This document shows positions 11,574-22,455 of a stretch of DNA of 64,000 bases, one piece after another. Both the position numbers and the translations under genes were made by a program. Below the pieces are notes generated by a model. It ran no database searches. It was not told the DNA's origin and saw nothing but the letters and a program-made list of their open reading frames with translations. Source of the DNA: Anadara kagoshimensis (Eukaryota; Mollusca; Bivalvia; Arcoida; Arcidae); the NCBI GenBank assembly GCA_021292105.1, contig CM037874.1, positions 17,156,615 through 17,220,614 on the forward strand. The letters are read 5' to 3'. The first letter of the stretch is position 1; every line of letters starts with the position of its first letter.

Positions 11574-11726
11574 AGATTTTTAATTTTTATTAAAATAGCC
11601 CATCCATAAATCAGCACATGACACCTGATTTTGAAATTTTATTAAAATAATGCACCCAAAATCAGCACATGGCAACTGATTTTGAAATTTTATTAAAATA
11701 ATGCTTTCAAAATCAGCAGATGACAG
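11574..11726 (+). repeat. Three tandem ~60-bp units
   Basis: Unit: TTTTATTAAAATAATGCACC, AAAATCAGCACATGACA, CTGATTTTGAAA. The end of each unit pairs with its own CAAAATCAG. Confidence 0.75.
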
Positions 11727-11729
11727 TTC

Positions 11730-12560
11730 TGATAATTGGAATATTATAGGACCTTTTTCTAATGAATTTTACTTTTATTGCAAATACAATCTTATAAACA
11801 CTTATTTTACCCGTCTTGAGCAGATAGGAATAGCTACGTTGCAGACAAAACAATGTTTTCCCAAAGAATTGCAGAAAATTCAATAAACCTGAAGTTAGGA
11901 AATATTCTCTTATTTCGTCGGTGTCTTACGCTTGTTGAAACTAGTTTCGCACATAAGGGCCAAAAATTGGCGTGCAAAAAAACCAGAAAAAGTACTTAAG
12001 TTTTGATAATAAAAAAACTCACATTAATCAACTCATTGAAACAGGAAAGGCAATGGCCTTTAGGTCTTAACCTTTATTCAATTGACCATTGGTTCAACAC
12101 TATAATCAGTGGCGGATTTAGGGGGCAATTTAAAATTAAAAAGAGAGAGAGGGGGAGCTAGAGAGCTATTGACTGATGTGACCCCCCTATGTTAATGTAA
12201 CAACCCATTTCTGTATACGTGTTGTTCCGGATCGCGTTTATTAGACCCCACGTCACCTAGCATTGATATACTAGTAATTCTCAACCCCCCTTTAAAAAAA
12301 TCCTGGATCCGTCCCTTAAATCAAAGATAAAATTTACTTGGTGAAAACGAATATATATTTATTAAGAAAAGCAAATTACTATTTGGCATCCGAATTGATA
12401 CAAAATTCGTTGGACGTGTAAGAAAAATGTTTAAAGAATAAAGATAACGTTATGCGCTAGGTTGGCAGATAATCACCTACAAGAATCTTATTTGTAATTT
12501 AAAAAAAATAATTTTTCAACAAAATGCCCTATATAGTGTTTTTAAACCTTTAAAGATACA
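11730..12560. other. Intergenic, nothing recognised
   Basis: AT-rich DNA with a short GA run near 12140. No supported gene. Confidence 0.5.
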
Positions 12561-12562
12561 TG

Positions 12563-12612
12563 CTTCAGTTTCACAAACATTCCTTAATCAAGACTTTCCT
12601 TAACTTGAATTT
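12563..12612 (+). mobile_element. Single end of a CCGGTTTCACAATCATTCC-type MITE
   Basis: TTTCACAAACATTCCTTAAT and ACTTTCCTTAACTTGAATTT match the left end at 10980. No right end was seen before the ribozyme at 12703. Confidence 0.55.
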
Positions 12613-12702
12613 AGAAAACTTTGTCATTCTCTTTTAGAACAATCAAAGTCATTGAATTAGGAACATGAGCAAATTACATACTATACCAGTTTTATATTTA
12701 CA

Positions 12703-12746
12703 GCACTAGACGGCCGTTTCGGAATACAATTCCTCATCAGTAGCGC
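12703..12746 (-). ncRNA. Type I hammerhead self-cleaving ribozyme
   Basis: Read 5'-3' on the minus strand, the order is: stem I 5' strand GCGCTA; core CTGATGA; stem II GGAAT-TGT-ATTCC (5 bp, loop TGT); core GAAA; a short self-complementary stem III ACGGCCGT; cleavage triplet GTC; and stem I 3' strand TAGTGC. Stem I pairs fully with one G-T wobble and gains an A-T pair outward. All invariant core positions (C3 U4 G5 A6, G8 A9, G12 A13 A14, A15.1-U16.1, C17) are present. Predicted cleavage lies between 12709 and 12708. Very short stem III with an open stem I is the type I form of metazoan retrozymes, Penelope-like elements and some satellites. No reverse transcriptase and no second copy was found nearby. 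Confidence 0.82.
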
Positions 12747-12759
12747 TTGGACCAAAATT

Positions 12760-14930
12760 AGGAAACCAAAATTATTTTGAAGATGTTGAAAAGCTACCCA
12801 AAGGAAACTAACTCGGTTTAACGATATACACATCTCGTATGTATATGTTGATACTTTGTAACAAGCTTGTTTCGTGACATAGTGCTTCATAGTTTTGGAG
12901 AATTAGCGCAGACAAGAATTTCGGATGGACAGAAGGACGGAAACTGGAATTTAATTCCCAATCTCTCTTTGAAAGGCAGGGGCTAATAACGAAGGTTTTT
13001 TTTCAATAAGAGTGATCATGAAACTAGAACCGTTGTTGATTCTATAGTTTAAACCTCGGCATGATGTTTGTTACCAAGGAAACAGACTTGTTTTAGTATG
13101 ATGACATAATACCATGTGTTAAGCTTTAAAGTGTGTTACAATATTTCACTACACTAAATAACATTTGAAATAGTGTAAAATACGAATATTGGCATATGAG
13201 AAACATACAGAATTAAAAAAGAAAGCTATTTGTTATTTGGGTGCCAGCAAGTGTCAAGTGCTATTTTTTTGCTTTTTGTTTATGAAATTAATTTTTAGTA
13301 TTCCAAAAATTAAAAATTATTAGCATATGACAAAGTACAAAATTAAAAAAAATTAAAAATAATAAAAGTTTGGGTAATTTGGGTGTCAACAAGTTCAAAG
13401 TGGTAATTTTTGTCTTTTTAAAATTAATTACAGAAATTTAAAAATTTTGAGTCGTATGGGTGTAAACAAATACCCTTAAAATGGAGAACTGTTTATCACT
13501 TAGTGCTTGGTCAGGCTTGCAATATAGCTTATATTGTGTTTAATAAATAAACGTTAGGTCTAGTGAAAACCCTTGCAGGCAAAGAAGCAGAGATTATATA
13601 AAGAGTGGATTTCATAAGATTTATATTAATGGGGCATGTATAAAAACTATTAGCCCAAACAACCGTTTGTCTTGAATATTGAGAACAATCTCAAATAATA
13701 CACATGTCAATTTCAATCAACGTCTTCAAATATAAATAAAGCAACCTGAAACCAAAGGCCAAGATTTATTTTTTAAAAAAAATCAATTTTGGCGAGTTGA
13801 AATCAGCAAGGCATTTCTGAAATTGCATATATATACATAATTTTTTAGACTTGAAGATATATACACATTTCTTTGCGTGCGTAACGCAATTTATATCTTG
13901 ATTCTTATTGATTATTTCAAACTTTCATTATTTGTCATCAGTTTCGTTGCAAATAAAACTATTTTTGGAGTCTACTTTATTATGGTCCCTTTACGTTTTA
14001 CGTATTAACATATTGCATGATTGTCTTCAATTTTAGAATTGAGAAATGTTTTGTTCAAAAATTAAAAAATATAGGTGAAGGTATTGGTTTTCAATATTTA
14101 CAAAAATTTGAAACGTTTAAAATAACGTCAAATTAACATTTTTGTCTATTTATACAATAGACAAAATAGTTGCATAATGGTTTACATATATAACAAAAAA
14201 CACGTTTTTATACATTTGTGCTATTTCGCTGTCCATTATAAATACTGACATTGCATGTGCTTGTTCTGGAATAAACCAACATATGTGAAAGAAATCATTC
14301 TTTTGTTTGGTTATACATTGTAAGGAAATATCAACACATATAAATACGTACAAAATAATATCAAGTCATAACTGAGCATTTCATCATCCGTAACCCATTG
14401 CAACATTTGTACTCTGACGTCATAATTATTGCTGGAAACATATTTCAAAAATAATATTAAGTAATCACTTAGAATATACAGTTAGTACGTCTCGTCATGT
14501 GATCAACGTGAACTAGCCATTTCCAGATGCAAAAGCAATGGGCGTGGTTAGAAACCGCATAAAGTTACGTCACCACCTGCCGTAACGAACGGCAACGTTT
14601 TTTTCTCTGACGTCAAAATACTGGAAATACTTTCAAAATCATATAAAAATTCAAACGAGACTGTAAAACCTTATCCCTGCAATGTGTGCAGAATTTAATT
14701 TTTATAAAGGAAAATATAAATATTTCTCTAGATTTATTTCAATTTCTATGCACAAAACATAACCCTCGTAACAAAATACATAAATATTGCATAGAGACAA
14801 TAAGATTTAATTTCCGGTAGGTATCTCATAGTGGTTAAAAACGATATCCCAGTTAAAAATGTCATACAAAATTGCATACTAATATAATATGCATTGTAAA
14901 CCTGATGTTTTAAGTAAAAATGTAAGATAC
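12760..14930. other. Intergenic AT-rich DNA downstream of the Kv gene
   Basis: Two tandem ~131-bp units lie at about 13190-13450 (GGCATATGAGAAACATACAG and AGCATATGACAAAGTACAAA starts, both followed by TTGGGTGNCAACAAGT-like text). Otherwise nothing was recognised. Confidence 0.5.
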
Positions 14931-14934
14931 CTAT

Positions 14935-15530
14935 ATCAAGTTTAAAACTTTACAAACTACCTAAGCATTTGCCTCCACATAGTGGATTTGGTATTGATTG
15001 TAAAAAAGGTGTAATTAAATTTAAATTTTTGCATTTGATGGAGTTCGCAGCGTTCCACGTGATCGATACCCCTTAACGTTTGCGCAGATTCTTTTGGAAA
15101 ATAAGTTTAGTAGAAATTTCCAGGAATAACGTCATTTTACAGGAAAACATGAACTGAAACGATTCCATCTCCCACGGAAACAATTATTCCACAGAAACAT
15201 TAAGGGGTATCACGCTGTACACTGGTGAATGTCTTTAATATATATCAATTTTAAAACTTTATAAATTACCCAAAATTTCCTCCACATAGTACATGTTGTT
15301 CATTTGTAAAATTTCAAAATCAATTAAAATATCAATTTAAAAACGTAACAAATTATCGATAGATGTTTTCACATGGTGGATTTTGTATTGTAATGTCTAA
15401 AATGGTGTAATTTAGTTCTAAAATTTCGAAATTGATGTATTGCAAAAACTTTAAAAAATACTAAATATTGCCTCTTGTGTTGCAATATCTAAAAGGTGTC
15501 CTTCGGTTCTAAAATCTGGAAAGGATTAAG
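14935..15530 (+). repeat. Degenerate ~95-bp tandem repeat, interrupted by a MITE
   Basis: About four diverged units share AAAACTTTANAAATTACC, TGCCTCCACATAGTGGATTT and AAAGGTGTAATT. The element at 15048-15217 splits the first from the rest. Confidence 0.6.
15048..15217. mobile_element. MITE with GATACCCCTTAAYGTTT ends
   Basis: The 17-bp inverted core at 15065-15081 and 15195-15211 differs by one base. CAGCG precedes the left core and its complement CGCTG follows the right. No relative was noted elsewhere in the window. Confidence 0.7.
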
Positions 15531-15699
15531 AATCGTCGGCATTTGGAATCTGTAAGGTAACGGAATGGCATAGATATCACAAAAATACTAGTATTTAGAA
15601 GTTGCAAATATCTTATTATTCATCAACCAATGTGACAAAAGACTTTGACAGTCATATTCTCTAATCAATAAACTATATCACAGTCAATCAGTACATACT

Positions 15700-15913
15700 G
15701 TAAAATCATCTGTTTTAGCGGTGTCCTATTTTCGTGCTTCAAAGAAAAAAATATCATTCTGCGAGATTTTAAATTTGTGGTTTGTTACTACCGTTTATGG
15801 AAACTTTGTAATATTTACTATTTCGTTGATATTTAAACTCGTGGGAGAGACTAGCCACCAAAACAACGAAAATTAGAACACCGCAAAAATTAAGGATTTC
15901 ACAGTACTTGTAC
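15700..15913. mobile_element. MITE of the TACTGTgAAATC family just 3' of the Kv stop codon
   Basis: Left end TACTGTAAAATCATCTGTTT, then GCGGTGTCCTATTTTCG; right end CGAAAATTAGAACACCGC, then GGATTTCACAGTA. It begins 26 bp past the channel's stop on the minus strand, so it probably lies in the 3' UTR. Confidence 0.75.
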
Positions 15914-15938
15914 TTAAAATGTACAAAGCAATGCCCTT

Positions 15939-17002
15939 TTACACTTTATTAAAATTACCATCCATGGAATGATTCGGACTTTCACATACTGCATCGTTTT
16001 CGTTTTCAACATCTCTACAATCTTCACTAACGTTAGTTTGTAGAGTTTCCTCCATATTGTCCTTATCCTCCTTATCTTCAGTGTCTTCAACAATGATCAC
16101 GTGTTCGTCCTCAACATGGGACAGCATCTTGGACTTGTCCCGGTCATATTGGACCATTCCATACTGCACATGCGTATAATATAACACAAAATTACTGACA
16201 ATGATAGGCACTGTAAATGCAATCATTAATAATCCAGATATTGCACAAATGGATCCTATAATGTATCCAGCAAAGGTTTTTGGAAACATGTCGCCATAAC
16301 CTACCGTTGTCATGGTAACAACACTCCACCAAAATCCGATTGGTATATTATCGTAAACTTCACTTTCTGCAAAATGCATGAGCGACGCAAAAACTACCAT
16401 TCCGATTAACAAGAATACAAACATTAACATAAGCTCATTAACACTAGCTTTCAAAGTATAAAGTAAAATCCATAATCCTGGAACATGGCGGATCAACCGG
16501 AAGATCCTACATAATCTGAGCATGCGCAGAATAAGTATAAAATCTACGAATGGCAGTGCTTCTCTTTCAGACGGATCGACAGCTTGCAATATAAATGTAA
16601 CGTAATCAGGAACAATGGCGACAAAATCTATAATATTCTGCAAAGCAGTGATAAACTGAAACTTCCTCGGGCAAAAAATGAAACGTGCTAAGAATTCTAA
16701 AGAGAAATAAGAAACACACAAGATCATGATCAAAAGTGCTGGGTGTGTCACCCATTCCGTCTGTTTAGTTCCATTTGTTGGTATTTGTAGTGTTGTGATG
16801 TTAATTGAGGTATTGGAATGGACATTTGGGTTGAAGATGAAGTCATTGCAGTGTCTGTAGATTTCTCATCCAGCACAAAAACGTTGTATAAAACATCAAA
16901 TCCCCCTACCGAATCTGCTTTAACATGGAACAACGGATGTGTCTCCGCACAAAATGAAAATATGGAAAACAACACAAAAGCAATGGACACCCAGGCATAT
17001 AC
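15939..17002 (-). CDS. Kv channel 3' coding exon: S1-S6, pore and C-terminus (frame-shifted)
   Basis: Terminal coding exon of a voltage-gated K+ channel alpha subunit (plasma membrane, tetrameric K+ pore). An acceptor (polypyrimidine then TTTTTAG) precedes 17002, and the first codons read VYAWVSIAFVLFSIFSFCAE, which is S1. The second frame gives S2 (VSYFSLEFLARFIFCP, keeping the Phe and Glu of the gating-charge centre), S3 with NIIDFVAIVP, S4 with five Arg at every third residue (RMLRLCRIFRLIR), an S4-S5 linker, S5, and the pore helix and filter NIPIGFWWSVVTMTTVGYGD. S6 follows with TVPIIVSNF, then an acidic C-terminal tail ending at a TAA. The pore run and linker fit Shaw/Kv3 best. Compared with vertebrate Kv3, the outermost S4 Arg is Leu and the usual Lys is Arg. 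S1 and S2 lie in different frames: the first frame stops at 16750..16748 and the second is open only below about 16868. Length modulo 3 fits one missing base or two extra. The family call is secure; intactness is not. Confidence 0.93.
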
Positions 17003-17978
17003 CTAAAAATAGAAAAAAAATATTTATTTATTTATGGCATTTATGGTAAAATTATTGAATGGCTTTAACAGTTTACACATCCTAGAATTTCTTTTAAAAT
17101 CAAATATAAATGGGCATAAACCGCAAGGATTCAAGCTTATTGGGGAACAATGTTTGAATAATTCTGACCAATACACAGAGGGATAGCAATTAGGACCTAT
17201 TGCCTCCATAGAGCTGCTCTTTACAATTTTTTTAAATCATTTTTAAGTACATTACAAATATAGTATGACAACATTGACAATACTTTGCTCTATACATTTT
17301 TTGTTAATCATCCTTAAATATACTACATATATGGTATATGTAAATATTGGAAATACCATTTTAATAATACTTTAGGAGAAAAAAGGTATATGACAGAGCT
17401 TTAGCGTGACCCAATGGTGATTCCTTCCAGCATTATCATCAGTCCTCATAAAAGATGGTTTTAAGAATGAAGGCTGTATATGTTCTTTAAACTATTAAAA
17501 GTCTGTTCATCATACTTCCAATGTCAACTTTTTTAATAGTCACCTGCAGGAAGCAAAGCAAGAAAATTGTCCAATGACAAACGACTTAAGCCACACTTGT
17601 ACAGTTTCTATTCTTCTCAATTCTTAATTATTGGAACGAAAAATTAGAATAAATAGTCATAATTTAATTAAGTGATTAACCACCGAACTGTGCTTATGCA
17701 TACATCACCAAGTTACAGTAAACTGGCATGGCATGATTATGACGTCATTAACTTCATTGAGAATGGAACGAAACAGAATTATCAAGGCACCATATAACCA
17801 AAAAAAATTAATTACGATCTGATAACATGTACAGTAACTGACTTGTTTAAGTTCCGGTATTAACAATGTAAGTTTCCAATCAGATTGATTTGATTAAGAT
17901 CTCGTAATTTTGCAACTGTGATGGATATTCAAGGTTACACACTCTTCCAAGTCATTATAATTTATATAAGTTGCAGTA

Positions 17979-18187
17979 CAGACTTGTCTAAAGTTTAACA
18001 CTGGGCCAACGAGAAGGGGTCAAGCACGGTAGCCGTGTGGACTAGATATCGATAGGTAGAGACTAAAAAGCTGGTGACAGATAGATATAGCAGCTGCCAA
18101 GATGTAGCTTACGAGGGTCTGAAATGGGTTGACCATTCGACACTAATTCGTTAGTTAAGTGTTAAACTATCCACAGGCCTGTACTGT
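17979..18187. mobile_element. MITE of the ACAGACCTGTCGAAAG family
   Basis: Left ACAGACTTGTCTAAAGTTTA ACACTG; right AAGTGTTAAACTATCCACAG, then GCCTGTACTGTA. It lies in the Kv intron. Confidence 0.7.
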
Positions 18188-18273
18188 AGGTTAAACGAGT
18201 TAGACAACAATTATGTAAATACTTTCTATAACTACCTAAATCATATTGGTAATTTGCCCTTTACATTTAATAT

Positions 18274-18363
18274 TGTCATATACCATTTTTTGAATTTAAT
18301 CATAAAATACATTCCATTTTTTGAATGTATTTTATGATTAAATTCAAAAAATGGTATATGACA
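18274..18363. mobile_element. Hairpin MITE with 41-bp arms in the Kv intron
   Basis: Arms 18274-18314 and 18323-18363 are reverse complements (TGTCATATACCATTTTTTG at the outer end) around an 8-nt loop. A shorter relative with the same outer end is at 6176-6231. Confidence 0.85.
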
Positions 18364-18449
18364 GTATGAATTATCACCTTGTCATTTTAACCATCAATAT
18401 GAATAAATACATTTAAGAATATATGCCTTATGTCTTATTTAAATACCAC

Positions 18450-18772
18450 TATAGGAGCTAAGTCGGTAGAGTGATCGCTTCGTATGCAAGAGGTCATGGG
18501 TTCAAACCCTGACTGGGGTCTTACCAAGACTTGAAGGTAATGACTGTTTCTTGATCAAACACTCGGTATTTAGAGCTGCCACGAGGCGTTTCTGATAGAC
18601 CTCATAACCTGACGTATCACGGCAGGCATGACATGTTGAAGAACCCTCATTGCACATTGCACTGAGCGTACTGCAAAGGCCAAAATTTCTGCCACTTCAC
18701 CTGTAGTTGGTAACGTCTTGATATAAGTGACATAGTCTTGACTAGGATGTAAAACACCATTCAATCAATAAC
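18450..18772 (+). mobile_element. tRNA-SINE, AATCAATC-tail subtype
   Basis: Box A-like AGCTAAGTCGGTAGAGTG, box B GGTTCAAACCC, ACCAAGACTTGAAGG and tail GATGTAAAACACCATTCAAT. Located in the Kv intron, antisense to the gene. Confidence 0.8.
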
Positions 18773-19523
18773 TTTTATTTCTTACTGTATTCGTTGTTTT
18801 TTCTCTCTTTTATATACTCGATTTAAAATTTGAAACAAATGTGCAAAAGCTGAATTATATAAAATCCATTTGTAGTTTGTTCTTGTTCTCTTCTTGTTTG
18901 AAATGACTCAATAAAGTAAATTTATGTGCATGAAATTAAATCTCATTAATGAAATTACGATAAGTAGAAAGATAAAATGACATGATTTACGTTATACAAA
19001 ACTTTATCATATTTTTGATGTGGTCCTTAACTTCTTTGTTGAGTACATATTCGCATTATATTATATGTTATATATAAATGTACAATAAGACAAGTTAAAA
19101 CTGAAATGAGATGCCATTTTAAAATTGTCCGCTACACAAACTCTAACTAGTAAACTCGAGGTTTTCTGACCATGCGCATGAAAAAAACATTTACTCCACC
19201 CAAAAATTGGCCCTGTGAAGATCTGTTAATTAGTTCAGTTTCAAGAAGAAAGGTTGACAAAATGTTCGCAAAAATGGAGTCACATTATAGGACCCCTGCA
19301 CCGTTTGGGGGATATAACTATAGGCAGTGCTTCAGCCAAAAGTTTGGAAATCCATGTTGAAATGGATGTTAATATCACCACAATTTCACCATGTTGAATT
19401 GATATGAATAGAAGGAACAAAATTTATTTTACAAAATTAATGATTTTGTTATTTTCAAAATTTACAGTCAACAACAGCAATACGGATATATAAAGAAAAC
19501 ATTATGAAACTAAATAGATAAGG

Positions 19524-19680
19524 TGTAGCTAGCATTACAGGAGGTGCCTACCCTTCTGGAGCACCCTGCCTCATGTACCTGGTGAAAGTTCACTTAGGTT
19601 TTCAGTTTGATATGTTTTTACTTTGCTTTTTGATTGTGATTTGGAGAGGGATTAGTATGTTTGTTTTTGATCAGTAATGC
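19524..19680 (+). mobile_element. Dispersed repeat, copy of the element at 7589
   Basis: GGTGTAGCTAGCATTACAGG, GCCTACCCTTCTGGAGCACC and TGATTGTGATTTGGAG. Confidence 0.65.
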
Positions 19681-20170
19681 GTTTTATAGTATTAGATAAG
19701 ACTATGTATTAATTTCAATAGGTAAAATGTATCAATAAGGGTTAAGAGCAGGAGCATGACAGGACAAAAAGTCTTGGAGAAGAAAACAATTCTTTCTGAT
19801 TAAAAAATTGGAGATCCATGGACATCTTGGGATTTTAAAGGTATCCCCATTATGTGGCCACATGAACGCTTTCGAAGACTTCTAAAGGTATCCTTACATG
19901 AGAAAGTCTGACGAAAAACACCATTACTCCACTCCACAAAACTATTTTACTTTTCGGTGTAATTACATGTTATAAGATGTCTACACGTAATTGGTCTAGC
20001 TAAGGCAGATTTATGTAAACAAGTTAGTTTAAAATAGTTAAAAAGGTCCAAATAGCTGAAAAAAGTTGGAAAAGCATCTAAACTGCGTTTCTTAAAATTG
20101 GCACTTATATTTGTATATTATAAACATGTAGTTTTAATTTGCAGATATAGAAGTTCATTTAGTAATATAT

Positions 20171-20186
20171 ACACACACACACACAC

Positions 20187-20260
<74 letters not shown>
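20171..20260 (+). repeat. CA and TA microsatellites
   Basis: A short (CA)n at 20171-20186 is followed by about 70 bp of (TA)n. Confidence 0.9.
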
Positions 20261-20266
<6 letters not shown>

Positions 20267-20652
20267 GTTATACTGTAATATAACCTTTGCTAACAACTCT
20301 GTCACAATACGAACATTACAACAACTGTTAAGTGTATAGAATTTCAATTATCACCTATGATGAAGCGCAAAGCATTTTGTTCTGACAACATAACAGGCAA
20401 TGGATTATAAATACTGTATGAACTGATTATACCCGAGTCTAATTACATGATATATAATGTAGATAATATAACCAACCATATAATGTTTATAACCTTATAT
20501 CAATATATAGTTTTGGCCGATTTCCTGCTTTGATATATTTTCAGGTACCAGTTCCATAATAGTGTAGTGTCTGCACAGTGGCCAACAAGCCAAATGCCGA
20601 CGTTTAAGTCTAAATATTATCATCAAAATTGTATATTTTCATTGGCGGTTAC

Positions 20653-20824
20653 TTCAGTACAACCTGCTTTAAAGGTCACCTCTATATAAGGATCATCTGC
20701 TTATAAAGGCCAATAGAATTGTATTCCAATTATTCTACGAGTATATTCATATCATTTGAACCTGTATATAAAGGCCACTTTTACTGGTTCCCTTGGCTGG
20801 TCTTTATAGACAGGTTTGACTGTA
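20653..20824. mobile_element. MITE of the CAGTCAAACCTG family
   Basis: Left CAGTACAACCTGCTTTAAAG; right TATAGACAGGTTTGACTG, then TA. The interior has several AAAGGCCACY motifs in both directions. Ends CAGT..ACTG beside TA suggest Tc1/mariner-type mobilisation. Confidence 0.75.
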
Positions 20825-20829
20825 TATCA

Positions 20830-22105
20830 AGAAGGGTGCTTCTCAGATTTTGGTTAAAACATTGTTGTTTATTGAGGTCCATCCAAATAGTCTTAGTTTT
20901 TGTGTTCTAGAAACAAAAAAAGTGATGCATTGCAATTTAAAACATAAGTTTTTATTTTTATTTAAATTAAAAGCAATGGGAATACAAATTCACCTGGTGC
21001 ATTGCCAAAACAAACATGTATAGATATCCGCAGACACACTTTTTGAACTGCTCTTTACTTCCGCATTGTATTCAGATAAATTGCAGAAATAGAAAACTGT
21101 GCGTAAGCGTTTACGTTGCTTGACACTTTTATATTTAGGGTAAATTTGGAAGTGATATGAAAAAAAAGTTTATGCAGTAAAATATTATGAGTGTACTCTA
21201 AAATTCAACAGGCTGGCCATAGACAGCAATTATTAGTTCTTCAGAATTATATTTTTTCTTACATATTCCAATAATAAACACTAATTTGTATATAGATATA
21301 TCGTGTAGGCCTTTTTTTTAAATACATAGTTGTGTTTTATTGTGTCGTCAAACCTACTGTTGACCAGTGGTACTAGTCGACAAAAAAATCTTTATTACAT
21401 AATGGTATTTATTTTGTAGATATAAGTACATGTTCGATCAAGTATTACAAAACAATGATTTTTCTCGATTAAAGATTTAAATGGCATGTAACTGTTTATA
21501 ATACGAGTATGTTTGGATTGTGTAAATGTAGTGTCATACATTGTATACATTGTTTTTTTTCATTTTCAGGAAAATAAAACAAAACAATCTCCCGGAAGAC
21601 ACCGGAAACAATGGTGTTTATTGGTGTTGTTCAAGGTCATCCATCTCAATCTAAAAACATTCATCCCGAAATTTCACAGGCTACTAGTATTAATTTGGTT
21701 CAAGGTAATCTGTTTCACCCTAAAACCACCTATCCCACATAAGTTACAGTCGTTATTCACGTAGGATGCATTTAAACACGATCAACCTCATTTCCAAAAC
21801 CCAACTTCAAGGCACTTTAATTTATAAATATTTGTATTTTATTTTAGACTTTTTGGCACAAAACAAAGTTTTAATATCAAGGCCAAAATTAGGTTGTAGG
21901 TGTGAGAGAAAGATTATTAGCAAAGGTAGGTAAAACAAACTTATTTGTTTCCATGGAAACGACTACTAACACACATATATTTGTGAATAATGGGTTACAA
22001 AAAATAGCAAACATTGTTATCTTGAACATATGTCAATCAGAAACAAATAAACCACAGAAAGAAGACTTGGCGTTTTATCATATAAACAAAAAATAAATGT
22101 TAACA
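20830..22105. other. Intronic AT-rich DNA, nothing recognised
   Basis: No supported feature. Confidence 0.5.
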
Positions 22106-22109
22106 GTGC

Positions 22110-22455
22110 AGAATAAGAGGCTCTGAAAGGTGTCTAATATTATACAGTGGATCAAACGAAGAAACGCGTTTAAGTGGCTCTGAAAAGTTTTTGATATTGC
22201 AGTTGATCAAACGAAGAAATCCGTTTATAAGGGGTCTTGAAAGGTTTTTGATATTGTAGTGGGTCAAACGAAGAAATCCGTTTATAAGGGGTCTTGAAAG
22301 GTTTTTGATATTGCAGTGGGTCAAACGAAGAAACGCGTTTAAGTGGCTCTGAAAGATTTTTGATATTGCAGTGGGTCAAACGAAGAAACGCGTTTATAAG
22401 GGGTCCTGAAAGGGTTTTGTTATTGTAGTGGATCTAACGAAGAAACGCATTCAAT
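22110..22455 (+). repeat. Minisatellite, ~57-bp unit, about six copies
   Basis: Units share GGGTCAAACGAAGAAACGCG and TCTGAAAGGTTTTTGATATT. GTCAAACGAAG recurs near 22152, 22207, 22264, 22321 and 22376. Because 57 is a multiple of 3, the minus strand stays open as a 19-residue periodic ORF, but start, end and context do not support a gene. Confidence 0.85.

Noticed and set aside
22170..22379. Repetitive peptide gene on the minus strand
   Set aside because: The open frame follows from 57-bp periodicity. Two frames are open at once and unit lengths drift.
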